Shown: in pieces, positions 7,202-14,084 of the stretch
Layout: every line of letters starts with the position of its first letter
How positions within the stretch are numbered: the stretch's first letter is position 1
IMG/VR virus record: IMGVR_UViG_3300038678_000291
Span: 19,018-83,017 of that record
Length of the DNA stretch: 64,000 nucleotides
Source: a virus
Reading direction: 5' to 3' (one strand)
Program-made: the position numbers and the translations under genes
The notes under the pieces: model-generated
What the model saw: only the letters and a program-made list of their open reading frames with translations
Told to the model about the DNA's origin: nothing
Database searches by the model: none

Positions 7202-7399
7202 CTAAGGATTGACCGCCTCGGCCTCGTTCAGTTTCTTTTCTATCTTCCTCAGTTTTTTCTCATATACCTGATGGGGCACCGCGGCTCCCCTTTCCCACCG
7301 GTAAATTGTTGCCTCAGATTTCAATCCCACATTAAGTGCCAGTTCAAGGCGGCCCCCGACCTTTTTCCTGATTGCTTTAATTTCCTTCGGTGTTATCAT
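7202..7399 (-). CDS. XRE-like helix-turn-helix protein
   Basis: The 65-residue protein has a Cro/C1-type fold: TPKEIKAIRKKVGGRLELALNVG, then SEATIYRWERGAAVPH as the recognition region. GGAGG precedes the ATG. It is a candidate regulator of one of the palindromic operators in the early promoters. It lies in mid-operon rather than beside the promoter, so autoregulation is unproven. Confidence 0.75.
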   Translation of the reverse strand: MITPKEIKAIRKKVGGRLELALNVGLKSEATIYRWERGAAVPHQVYEKKLRKIEKKLNEAEAVNP

Positions 7400-7434
7400 T
7401 GCTGCAACCTCCGTGACTACTCCGTGATTGTGTT

Positions 7435-7656
7435 TTATAGTAAGTAGAATCCGATGCCCTTTTTTGTAATGCCATACATGCGGTCACTTCCACCACCATC
7501 AAATACTATAAGGCAGAAATTACCCCATCCTGACCGTAGTTTTTCGGTTACCTTCCCTTCACGGCAAAAACCCGATTGGGGAAATTCCCCGGGACCGCAA
7601 ACAGCACCTACCCGCTGCCCGGTTTTTATGTCTCGAAATTCTTGGTCGGTAAACAT
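7435..7656 (-). CDS. Hypothetical small beta-rich protein
   Basis: The 73-residue protein reads MFTDQEFRDIKTGQRVGAVCGPGEFP and continues as a Gly-rich beta sequence with two cysteines, perhaps an SH3-like fold. Its ATG lies inside the end of the upstream 57-residue gene. No family was recognised. Confidence 0.55.
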   Translation of the reverse strand: MFTDQEFRDIKTGQRVGAVCGPGEFPQSGFCREGKVTEKLRSGWGNFCLIVFDGGGSDRMYGITKKGIGFYLL

Positions 7657-7799
7657 GCCGTTTCCTTTTTATCTATCAAGTGAAATAACGCCTTGTGTGA
7701 GCGATTAAGCCGATAAGCATCTCTAATTGCCCTAGCACTTGATTTCCCTGTTAAAAATTGCTGGAGCTTGATATAGTCAATATCAATTTCTTGGGTCAT
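7626..7799 (-). CDS. Short helical protein (57 residues), unrecognised
   Basis: The ATG at 7799 has a strong upstream TTGGAGGTAAC. The product is MTQEIDIDYIKLQQFLTG followed by a basic helical segment (SSARAIRDAYRLNRSHKALFHL). It overlaps the following gene by 31 bases. The good ribosome site and position make it credible despite its length. Confidence 0.6.
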   Translation of the reverse strand: MTQEIDIDYIKLQQFLTGKSSARAIRDAYRLNRSHKALFHLIDKKETACLPTKNFET

Positions 7800-7831
7800 A
7801 ATGTTACCTCCAAATTAAATCAATTCTATTG

Positions 7832-7993
7832 TTAGGGCATTCCCAAGCATTTTTTGGCCTGATACCGCCTTATTAACCAGATGGTGTTACCAGCATCAAA
7901 CCAATACTCATCTTTGCGGCTCCCATAAAACAACGCATTCTCAATGTAAGACTTGAAGTTGAAAACAGAATCAGGATACTCACTGTATAACAT
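7832..7993 (-). CDS. Short acidic/aromatic protein (53 residues), partner of duplicated gene
   Basis: The frame runs from an ATG at 7993 to TAA at 7832 with a GGGGGGA leader. The product contains YPDSVFNFKSYIENALFYG and ends in YQAKKCLGMP. The final 10 codons recur with one change as CQAKKYLGMP after copy A of the 290-bp repeat (plus-strand 6285-6315), showing that a second copy of this gene was mostly deleted there. No function was recognised. Confidence 0.6.
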   Translation of the reverse strand: MLYSEYPDSVFNFKSYIENALFYGSRKDEYWFDAGNTIWLIRRYQAKKCLGMP

Positions 7994-8013
7994 GGTATTA
8001 TCCCCCCCTTTTT

Positions 8014-8295
8014 TTAATCCTCATCATCAACAAAATAAAATCCTGAATTCTCCAATGCGGCACGGTATATCGAAGCCACATAATTACACTCAAAGTTTCC
8101 TGCGTCACCAAACCATTTGTCGTGTTTGGAGCTATAGCGTGCAGATACAATTTGGTTGTTGCCAAACATATCGTGCCTGCTTGCAATATTGGCGGCAAAA
8201 GCAATTCGTTCCCTGTATCCAGCCCTGTTGTTAATCTGCCGGAGGTGGATAGTTTTTCCGGTCTCTCCCTTGTGGCCTTTGTGGATGATTTTCAT
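8014..8295 (-). CDS. Unrecognised 93-residue protein, duplicated copy B
   Basis: Base-for-base identical to the gene at 6318-6599. In this copy the partner 53-residue gene downstream is intact, so this is likely the ancestral arrangement. Ribosome binding is weak (leader ends in GGTT before the identical part). Confidence 0.75.
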   Translation of the reverse strand: MKIIHKGHKGETGKTIHLRQINNRAGYRERIAFAANIASRHDMFGNNQIVSARYSSKHDKWFGDAGNFECNYVASIYRAALENSGFYFVDDED

Positions 8296-8303
8296 GGTTG
8301 GTT
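8014..8303 (-). repeat. 290-bp perfect direct repeat, copy B
   Basis: Identical to 6318-6607; see copy A. The two copies are separated by 1406 bases holding six other small genes. Confidence 0.93.
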
Positions 8304-8315
8304 TCCATGTTTAGG

Positions 8316-8696
8316 TTATGAAATATCAATGCCGTATTTGATTTTTGTTTTATATGGCAGGTCTTGGGTTAATCTTAAAATCATTGTTTCGGTGTCTGTG
8401 AGTTCGATCATTATTTCTTCATAGTTTTGGGGCATTTCAAACTCTCCATAAATCTCCTTCATTGTGATCGTTGGGAGTTCATAATCTGCCAACCAATCAG
8501 CATCTATTTTGCCATCTTCCCATTGGATTATTAATTGTTTCAGAGCCCTTATCCTGTGGCTTCCCGTAATGGCTTGAGCCTCATCCAACATTACAAGGGA
8601 CGGCCCAACCCAACCCTCATTTTCCGTCATAGCTTTTTTAAGCTCTTTCACTTTGTTTTCATCGTCTGCCGGGTGGTATTGATATATGTTATTCAT
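8316..8696 (-). CDS. ParB-like nuclease-domain protein
   Basis: The 126-residue protein carries the core ParB/sulfiredoxin-like signature LDEAQAITGSHRIRALK near residues 37-53, preceded by the HPADDENKVKELKKAM segment typical of these domains. Phage proteins of this kind act as DNA-binding partition-like factors, CTP-binding switches or nucleases; which applies here cannot be told. It is the first gene of the leftward operon, about 50 bases from its promoter. Confidence 0.75.
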   Translation of the reverse strand: MNNIYQYHPADDENKVKELKKAMTENEGWVGPSLVMLDEAQAITGSHRIRALKQLIIQWEDGKIDADWLADYELPTITMKEIYGEFEMPQNYEEIMIELTDTETMILRLTQDLPYKTKIKYGIDIS

Positions 8697-8743
8697 TTTT
8701 TTGCATCCGTGTTCGGGTTATTGTTTATCCTTATCATGTCTAA

Positions 8744-8772
8744 AGTATACCCAAAGACATGGTCTTTGTCAA
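8744..8772 (-). promoter_or_regulatory. Leftward early promoter with palindromic spacer operator
   Basis: Minus-strand -35 TTGACA (8767-8772), 17-base spacer, -10 TATACT (8744-8749): a near-perfect sigma-70 promoter. The spacer contains CAAAGAC-ATG-GTCTTTG (7-base perfect arms, plus-strand reading), an ideal place for a repressor dimer to block RNA polymerase. It drives the operon from the ParB-like gene leftward. Confidence 0.88.
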
Positions 8773-9036
8773 GCCTTGTCTTGAATTATTTATTTTAAAT
8801 TAACCATATAAAATCAAACAATTAGCTGTTCACGCTAAAAATAATGTAAGATAATTTAGGGTGTGGGTGTGAAAACAGAGGAGATTTGGAGAGGGATAAT
8901 GATGGGTTGTGGATAACTTTGTGGGAAAGTATAGCGGGGAAGGATCGTGGTCATTATCAGTTATAAGCAACTGTCAAGTAAAATTTGACGGTTGAGTAGA
9001 TATTAGTAGAAAAATAGTATTTGGGGCAGAAAAAAC

Positions 9037-9065
9037 TTGACAGATTACTTTGGGTGTGTTAATCT
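9037..9065 (+). promoter_or_regulatory. Rightward early promoter
   Basis: -35 TTGACA (9037-9042), 17-base spacer, -10 TAATCT (9060-9065). The expected start near 9072 gives a short leader to the XRE gene and the replication module. Confidence 0.82.
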
Positions 9066-9088
9066 TAGGTCTAAAATAAGGAGTGAGT

Positions 9089-9274
9089 ATGACTGCCCAG
9101 GAAATTAAAGGGATAAGAATAAGCTTAGGACTTACCCAGGACAAGTTTGCTTATAAACTTGGTGTATCTTCTTCTACTATTAATTTTTGGGAAACTGGCA
9201 GGGTTTCACCATCCCCCCTTGCCTTAGAAAAATTATATCAAGCACAGATTGAAGCTAGTGATTCTTGTTATTAA
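9089..9274 (+). CDS. XRE/Cro-type transcriptional regulator
   Basis: A 61-residue single-domain helix-turn-helix protein: TAQEIKGIRISLGLTQDKFA, then LGVSSSTINFWETGRVSPSP, the classic XRE recognition segment. The ATG at 9089 is preferred to a GTG six bases earlier because AAGGAG lies five bases before it. As the first gene rightward of the divergent control region it occupies the place of a Cro repressor and probably acts on the neighbouring operators. Confidence 0.85.
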   Translation: MTAQEIKGIRISLGLTQDKFAYKLGVSSSTINFWETGRVSPSPLALEKLYQAQIEASDSCY

Positions 9275-9294
9275 AATCTTCTGAGACAGGACAC

Positions 9295-10189
9295 ATGAAA
9301 TCAATTTATTTCGCTTCCTCTTTTTGGGATGATGACTTTATTTTTGACCTAAGCATTACCGCAAAACTTTTTTATATTTTTTTAATCACAAACAAAAATG
9401 TTTCACCAAGTGGGCTTTATAAATTGGGGAAAATTGAAAAACTAAAAGCTGGATTAACGCAAGCTCAAATCAATAAAGCATTTCAAGAACTTAATGGTAA
9501 GGTATATGTGTTTGGTGAGTGGATTTTTATAAAAAATTTACTTTTTAAGTCGTTTTTAGATAACAGCACAGAAGAAAAATTTCTAAAATCAAACATTTTT
9601 ACAATGATAAAAGACCAATTTTCCAAAAATAGTTTTTCGCCAGAACTAATTGAAATATTTCTTAAAACCTATCCTTTCTTTGCCCCTTATAAGCCCCTTA
9701 TAAGCCCCTTACTAGCCCCTTATAAGGGGGGGGGGGGGTACCCTTCTCCATACTGATACTGATACTGATACTGATACTGATACTGAAAAAGATATTGAAA
9801 AAGATATTGCTCAGCGCGATAAAAAGACATCGCTCCAAGCCGAAGCTTCGCAACCTGAAATTATCTTATCAATCCCATTAATCAAGAGAGATGGTGAATT
9901 TCGCATCTATCAGCCAGACATTAATCAATGGCAGGATACTTTTCCCGGTGTGGATGTGAGGCAAAAACTAAGGGAAATTAGGCAGTGGAACATTGACAAC
10001 CCAACAAACCGCAAAACTAAAAGCGGTATTTGTAAACATATATCAGTATGGTTGAGCGGGGAGCAAAACAAGATGGGTAATTATAAACAACCACAAAAAA
10101 AAGATTGGAATGTGAAGGAAAAATTGGCGCAGGCGGAGAGATTTTTAAATCAAGAAGGGGAATATAGCGATGAAGATCAAACAAATTAA
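9295..10189 (+). CDS. Replication initiator/replisome organiser, frame broken at a 13-G tract
   Basis: The N-terminal part (9295-9756) reads IYFASSFWDDDFIFDLSITA...LFYIFLITNKNVSPSGLYKLGK, the winged-helix N-terminus of phage replisome organisers. The C-terminal part (to 10189) has WQDTFPGVDVRQKLREIRQW...NRKTKSGICKHISVWLS, the DnaD-like C-terminal block of the same family. They lie in different frames. Removing one G from the run at 9726-9738 joins them into one protein of about 297 residues with an acidic Thr-Asp linker. Either the tract is miscounted, it is a phase switch, or slippage makes the full product. Iterons lie inside the gene, as in lambda O. An ATG at 9295 was chosen for the family-like start. 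Confidence 0.75.
9682..9725 (+). repeat. Four 11-bp iterons inside the initiator gene (candidate origin)
   Basis: GCCCCTTATAA occurs in exact 11-base phase at 9682, 9693, 9704 (variant GCCCCTTACTA) and 9715. The last copy extends into CCCCTTATAAGGGG, a perfect palindrome (9716-9729). Helically phased direct repeats within the initiator gene, followed by tandem repeats and AT-rich sequence, match the lambda-O style of origin. Confidence 0.65.
9726..9738 (+). other. Poly(G)13 tract causing the frame break
   Basis: Thirteen consecutive G residues. With 12 or 15 G the initiator reading frame is continuous; with 13 it ends 18 bases later. Long G tracts are prone to polymerase slippage and to sequencing error. 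Confidence 0.85.
9751..9786 (+). repeat. Six tandem TACTGA hexamers
   Basis: Six perfect copies of TACTGA encode a Thr-Asp repeat in the joined initiator frame, making an acidic flexible linker. In the other frame each unit contains a TGA stop. A hypervariable-length minisatellite beside the G tract is likely. Confidence 0.85.
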
Positions 10190-10736
10190 TTTATTTATTG
10201 ATGAACTTAAAAAAACCTTTATCAGCAAAGAAGAACCAGGGTTGTTTCTTATAGGCAGTTGGCAAAAATTTCTCAAAGGTGTTAATTATGGTGATGCCAG
10301 TGAAGCTGTATTAACTATGTTAGCAGATGAGAATAAGGAGGTTTATGGTTTCCCAACTCCCGGCGACCTTAAGCCATATTTATCCGAAGAGGAGATGCGC
10401 GGGGAAAGGAAACAATGTCCATGTTGTAATAACACCACTTTTATACAGTTTTGGAAAGATAAATCTAAGGGGATAACCACCCCTGTATTTAAATGCCAAT
10501 GCACACCACTTGGGAAAAAGAAATGGTGGGAAAGAGATGGACATGATATTTGTAATAACAATTTTTGTCAAAATCCTTACCACCTATCCAGGATTTATGT
10601 GCCGCCGGGTTGGGGCCAACATGAAAAATTATTACTGGCTGGGTGTAAATTTAGTCCAACCATCACGGAAAGTAGAGACTGGCAGACAATTGATCGGGAT
10701 AATTATAACAAAAAACATGGAGTAACCACAGCATGA
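10170..10736 (+). CDS. Possible helicase-loader-like replication protein with zinc finger
   Basis: A 188-residue protein. Its N-terminal 70 residues (IDELKKTFISKEEPG...GSWQKFLKGVNYGDASEAVLTML) resemble phage helicase loader/inhibitor N-domains. Then CPCCNN and CQC near residues 85-115, with further Cys near 130, suggest a zinc-binding module. It starts inside the end of the initiator gene, as loaders often do. The loader assignment rests on position and a weak pattern. The replicative helicase itself is not in this window. Confidence 0.45.
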   Translation: MKIKQINLFIDELKKTFISKEEPGLFLIGSWQKFLKGVNYGDASEAVLTMLADENKEVYGFPTPGDLKPYLSEEEMRGERKQCPCCNNTTFIQFWKDKSKGITTPVFKCQCTPLGKKKWWERDGHDICNNNFCQNPYHLSRIYVPPGWGQHEKLLLAGCKFSPTITESRDWQTIDRDNYNKKHGVTTA

Positions 10737-10951
10737 GCACCCAAAGGGAAGATGAACAAAGAGAGTCCCGCGCCGTACTATCCCGCATAGGCCAAAAAAT
10801 TGGGAAAAAGCCACAATGCAAGGATTTCCCAGAATGTCCCTGTAGCCAGCTAACGGAAGCATTGAGCCTGGTAGAACAATTAAGCCAACAAAACAGGACC
10901 ATGAAATCGGATATCAAGGAGCTTGTAGATTTACACCGTGGAGGTGAATAA
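10733..10951 (+). CDS. Hypothetical small coiled-coil protein
   Basis: The 72-residue charged protein has CKDFPECPC near residue 29 and a C-terminal heptad-like helix (LTEALSLVEQLSQQNRTMKSD). Its ATG overlaps the previous stop (ATGA). No family was recognised. Confidence 0.6.
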   Translation: MSTQREDEQRESRAVLSRIGQKIGKKPQCKDFPECPCSQLTEALSLVEQLSQQNRTMKSDIKELVDLHRGGE

Positions 10952-11692
10952 ATGAGCACCGGAATCCCATATTGTGATGAGACAATAAATCCAATCCGAA
11001 CACGTGACGGCGGATACCACTGCACCAAAGTGAGCACGGGGTGTACCCATTGTTTTGGGGAGGGGTTTAATAAGCGATTCGGTAATCATAAGCCTTATGA
11101 CAACAGCCCTGCCGAATTCGTGATCAATCAAAAAGCCCTAGATAAACTTTTGAAATGGAAAAAACCACGCCAGGTATTTGTTCAAGATATGAGCGATTTA
11201 CTCCATACAGGGATACCATTTTGGATGATTGATGACGTATTTTCTTTTTTTGTAAGATGGCAAAAACGACATACCTATTTAATTTTGACAAAATATACAC
11301 AAAGAATGTTTGAATATTTTAATAGCATTGAAACTAGGAACATTGAGTATCTTCAAAAAACCAGAGCATGGCTCGGCGTATCAGCAGAAAACCAAAAATG
11401 TTTTGACAAGCGGTGGTATTATTTAAAACAGATTCCGGCTGCCCAATACTGGGTGTCTTACGAACCCGCTCTCGGTCCCCTAATTTTGCCCCCGGATTTC
11501 TTAAGATTGGGGAAAAGGGCGTGGGTAGTCTGTGGGGCTGAGACCGGCCCCGGTGCCCGGCCCATGGATTTGGCTTGGGCTAGGGATTTGAGAGACCAAT
11601 GCAAGGCTGCTGGCGTGCCTTATTTTTTTAAATCTGCGGGGACAAGGAAGCCTATCCCCCCGGACTTGATGATTAGGGAATCAATAGCTTGA
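10952..11692 (+). CDS. DUF5131 family (phage Gp37/Gp68-like) protein
   Basis: The 246-residue protein matches this widespread phage/bacterial family: an N-terminal NPIRTRDGGYHCTKVSTGCTHCFG block with clustered cysteines, then RQVFVQDMSDLLH, TYLILTK and the C-terminal WVVCGAETGPGARPMDLAWARDLRDQC block. The biochemical role is unestablished; the cysteine arrangement has prompted Fe-S or radical-SAM-like proposals. It abuts the preceding gene (stop at 10951). Confidence 0.88.
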   Translation: MSTGIPYCDETINPIRTRDGGYHCTKVSTGCTHCFGEGFNKRFGNHKPYDNSPAEFVINQKALDKLLKWKKPRQVFVQDMSDLLHTGIPFWMIDDVFSFFVRWQKRHTYLILTKYTQRMFEYFNSIETRNIEYLQKTRAWLGVSAENQKCFDKRWYYLKQIPAAQYWVSYEPALGPLILPPDFLRLGKRAWVVCGAETGPGARPMDLAWARDLRDQCKAAGVPYFFKSAGTRKPIPPDLMIRESIA

Positions 11693-11717
11693 CAATTTTA
11701 CGCAAACTTAGTATACT
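11689..11717 (+). promoter_or_regulatory. Sigma-70 promoter upstream of the HNH gene
   Basis: -35 TTGACA (11689-11694), exactly 17 bases, -10 TATACT (11712-11717). The predicted start near 11724 coincides with the first base of the left arm of the pseudoknot-like leader. It overlaps the stop of the DUF5131 gene. Confidence 0.88.
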
Positions 11718-11722
11718 GGCCA

Positions 11723-11805
11723 TATCGGTGAGGTCACAAATTATGAGAATATCAAGCCCGTACAGGAAAGTTACAAAGTGGCTTTCACCGATACTGTACG
11801 GGCTT
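11723..11805 (+). ncRNA. Pseudoknot-like leader RNA or small RNA
   Basis: Four arms in the order A-B-A'-B': A 11723-11732 pairs with A' 11784-11793 (9-10 bp), and B 11754-11765 pairs with B' 11794-11805 (12 bp). A' and B' are contiguous, as in an H-type pseudoknot or two mutually exclusive hairpins. Inside B, GAAAG/CTTTC adds a 5-bp stem. B' is followed by TTTCTGTTTG, a weak U-tract. The transcript would start at arm A. A regulatory leader or a free RNA of about 90 nt is inferred. Confidence 0.6.
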
Positions 11806-11830
11806 TCTGTTTGTAGGGGAGAATTGTCAA

Positions 11831-12322
11831 ATGCGTAAGAAATTAGCTGTTAGTAAAACTACTCATTACAGGAGAATTAGGCAAGCAAAAGAACTCGGCT
11901 GTATAGTAGAACAGCTACCAGACAACAGGGGAAAGCACGGCATGGTTCCCATGGCATCAGATAATTATAGGTGGAACAAGGGCAAACTTTTAACTAAAGA
12001 TGGATATGTGTTGGTTAGAATTGGGAAAAGCCATCCATTGGCAGACCAAAATGGATATATTAAAGAGCACTTGTTGGTGGTTATATCCTCGAGGTCGCCA
12101 GGTGCATGGCTATTAGAGCATGGCAAATGTAATTGGGTTGTTCACCATAAAAACGGAGACCGTACAGACAACCGTATTGAAAACTTGGAAGTAATTAAAG
12201 CGGGTGATCATAACAAGATACATAACAAGACAGACAGGTCACGGGGTGGTGATGGTAGATTTGTCGGCAAAAAGACCGCCGGTAGCCGGCTGGACGGGCA
12301 AACATGGGAGCAATTACCATGA
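11831..12322 (+). CDS. HNH endonuclease
   Basis: The 163-residue protein has an N-terminal HTH-like stretch (SKTTHYRRIRQAKELGC) and a C-terminal HNH core with WVVHHKNGDRTDNRIENLEVI near residues 100-120 (His-His, Asn, Asn). Proteins like this are typically free-standing phage homing endonucleases. GGGGAGA precedes the ATG. Its own promoter and structured leader suggest it was acquired as a unit. Confidence 0.88.
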   Translation: MRKKLAVSKTTHYRRIRQAKELGCIVEQLPDNRGKHGMVPMASDNYRWNKGKLLTKDGYVLVRIGKSHPLADQNGYIKEHLLVVISSRSPGAWLLEHGKCNWVVHHKNGDRTDNRIENLEVIKAGDHNKIHNKTDRSRGGDGRFVGKKTAGSRLDGQTWEQLP

Positions 12323-12513
12323 ATTCATACCTCAAAAATCACGGATCGTCTACCACCTTGTATGGGGTTGGGATTATAACCACTACAGGCGAAGGCTGCT
12401 TTGTAAAATACAACGACAGGGAGATTTGGATAGACAACCATCATGAAATAGCCAAGGGCCGGGACTGGATTCGCATACCAACCTGGTTGGCAAAACGGAA
12501 AGGATTTCTATGA
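12319..12513 (+). CDS. Hypothetical small protein
   Basis: The ATG at 12319 overlaps the HNH stop (ATGA). The 64-residue product is beta-rich (TTLYGVGIITTTGEGCFVKYNDREIW) with a basic C-terminus. No family was recognised. Confidence 0.6.
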   Translation: MNSYLKNHGSSTTLYGVGIITTTGEGCFVKYNDREIWIDNHHEIAKGRDWIRIPTWLAKRKGFL

Positions 12514-12555
12514 AAACTAGCGGCGGTCTTGTAGGTGGTTTGTTGAGGGATAACA

Positions 12556-12777
12556 ATGCTTTGTAATTCGTGTTCCTATGGTGGGTTTAGTGCTATATCA
12601 AGACCACATCCCCAGGGGCACCTGGTTCAGCAGATAAAGAGATGGTGTGCCAAATCGAAGTATCCGATTGAACGGGCACCAAAAACATGTCAGGGATATA
12701 AATCAAATAAACAAAAAATATTCCCAAAATATTCCAATAACGAAAGGAGAAAAACCAATGTATTTTATAGGTGTTGA
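12556..12777 (+). CDS. Small cysteine-rich protein
   Basis: A 73-residue basic protein with CNSC near residue 3, WCAK near residue 30 and CQG near residue 45, possibly one zinc or Fe-S site. GAGGG precedes the ATG. Its last 20 bases overlap the resolvase start. No family was recognised; it may be a chance frame. Confidence 0.45.
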   Translation: MLCNSCSYGGFSAISRPHPQGHLVQQIKRWCAKSKYPIERAPKTCQGYKSNKQKIFPKYSNNERRKTNVFYRC

Positions 12778-13306
12778 TCCAGGCCAGACCGGAGCAATTG
12801 CAGTGTTGAACGAGAGTGGACAATGTCAGTTTTTAAGTGATTGGCCGGGAGATGAGATTGGAGTAGCTCACTGTGTAAAAACCCAAACAATCGGCCCGCT
12901 TTCAGGTGCTCAGTTTATGGCAGCCATTGAGGATGTTCACGGGATGCCTAAAATGAGCGTTACGAGTATTTCCAAGTTTATGATTAACTTCGGTATTTGG
13001 CGGTGTGCGTTTGCGATGGTAGATATACCCTGTTGGCTAGTAAAGCCCCGTCAATGGCAGAAAGGAGCTTTGAGAATAGAAGACGGAAGTAAAATTAAAA
13101 TAAACAGAAGGGGGGAATCAATTAGGGTAATAGATACCAAGATAGCCAGCCTGATGGGGGCCCGCCGTCAATGGCCAAAGGCTAACTTGCAGTTCAAAAA
13201 ACATCATGGCCGGGCAGACGCTTTATGGATTGCGGAATGGTTAAGACGGGCACGGCAGGGAGAATCCCCCACGGAAGGCACTGGGAATATCATTTCTACG
13301 CACTAA
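12758..13306 (+). CDS. RuvC-like Holliday junction resolvase
   Basis: The ATG at 12758 follows AAAGGAG; a longer frame starting at 12647 is rejected. The 182-residue protein shows the RNase H-fold layout of phage/bacterial RuvC: IGVDPGQTGAIAV with Asp7, AIEDVHGMPK with Glu58, PRQWQKGAL, and a C-terminal HHGRADALWIAEW holding the last acidic residue. It would cut branched replication or recombination intermediates before packaging. Confidence 0.85.
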   Translation: MYFIGVDPGQTGAIAVLNESGQCQFLSDWPGDEIGVAHCVKTQTIGPLSGAQFMAAIEDVHGMPKMSVTSISKFMINFGIWRCAFAMVDIPCWLVKPRQWQKGALRIEDGSKIKINRRGESIRVIDTKIASLMGARRQWPKANLQFKKHHGRADALWIAEWLRRARQGESPTEGTGNIISTH

Positions 13307-13407
13307 GCGCTTACCAGGAGGGTAGTTTGGAGATTAGCGGGGTAAAGACATAGAGCAGTGGGTTGGGCTTTCTGAATGCGAAAATGAGGCTGTGGTGAAG
13401 CTAGAGA

Positions 13408-13425
13408 GGTAAACCATGGTTTACC
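13408..13425. promoter_or_regulatory. 18-bp perfect palindrome upstream of the type IV-B operon
   Basis: GGTAAACCATGGTTTACC is perfectly self-complementary with no spacer, 53 bases before csf1. The interval 13307-13478 has no credible gene (only frames of 10-13 codons). A dimeric repressor site is the likeliest reading; an unlooped palindrome is a poor RNA hairpin. No matching promoter is evident, so csf1 may be read from upstream. Confidence 0.6.
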
Positions 13426-13478
13426 AAGGATGGTTGAAAAATGGACAATGAAATTAGAAAATTAAGGGACGGCAGAAA

Positions 13479-14084
13479 ATGATCACCCATCTTTGCGTCC
13501 AAAATCCTGTTGCAGGTGAACTTAAAGGGGTTTGCGTTGTTTGTGGCCAACAAACCCTTACTGGATATAAATTACCTTTTTCGGATAATTTCACAGGATA
13601 TTCCTATTTGTCTCATGGGGACTTAACCTGTCCCCGTTGTTATACCTTTTTCAAAACCCCTGAGTTTAGGCGAAAATCATGGATAGCTTCTCAAGACGGA
13701 GTCCTATATCTGAAGCGCCTTGAATGCAGGCAGCATATTCTTAATCCCCCAACTCCACCGTTTTTTCTTTATATTACCAAAACCGGACAAAGACAAGGGT
13801 GGTTATCTGCTTTGAAACTTATGAATTATAGTCAAGGCAGATTTTATATTTCAACGGATTGGGTGGGGCATTTTTTGGTTGAAAGGAGCGAAGCACTGAT
13901 AATGGCTACTCAAATTGCATTTCTTAGGGAACGGGAAATTTCAAAAACTACTCTTTTAACTGGCAATCCTAGCATGAAACAATATAGGCTTGCCATAGAG
14001 GGTGGGTGGGAAGGAGAGTTTGGAAAAATTAGAAAATATGTTAAACAACCACTTTGGGAGGTGATGGTATATGTCTCTGAATGA
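13479..14084 (+). CDS. csf1: Csf1, type IV-B Cas8-like large subunit
   Basis: A 201-residue protein with the N-terminal zinc-finger pattern of Csf1: C19-x2-C22-GQQ, then a spacer with KLPFSDNFTGY, and C51-x2-C54. The rest is an alpha/beta body without recognisable catalytic residues. Csf1 is the reduced Cas8-like signature subunit of type IV CRISPR effector complexes. Identification relies on the finger plus gene order: small subunit, Cas7-like, Cas5-like and CysH-like genes follow with overlapping starts. It overlaps cas11 by 14 bases. There is no adaptation module. Confidence 0.82.
   Translation: MITHLCVQNPVAGELKGVCVVCGQQTLTGYKLPFSDNFTGYSYLSHGDLTCPRCYTFFKTPEFRRKSWIASQDGVLYLKRLECRQHILNPPTPPFFLYITKTGQRQGWLSALKLMNYSQGRFYISTDWVGHFLVERSEALIMATQIAFLREREISKTTLLTGNPSMKQYRLAIEGGWEGEFGKIRKYVKQPLWEVMVYVSE

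Larger units (their letters stand above)
8697..9088. promoter_or_regulatory. Divergent early control region
   Basis: This 392-base gene-free interval separates the leftward and rightward early operons. It holds the leftward promoter (8744-8772), an AT-rich centre, a small inverted repeat TGTCAA/TTTGAC near 8970-8983, and the rightward promoter (9037-9065). The arrangement is that of a phage genetic switch, with a rightward Cro/XRE-like gene directly adjacent. A replication origin here is possible but unsupported. Confidence 0.75.

Noticed and set aside
9751-9786. Tandem hexamers as a CRISPR array
   Set aside because: Unit length is 6 bases with no spacers; it encodes a Thr-Asp linker in the initiator frame.
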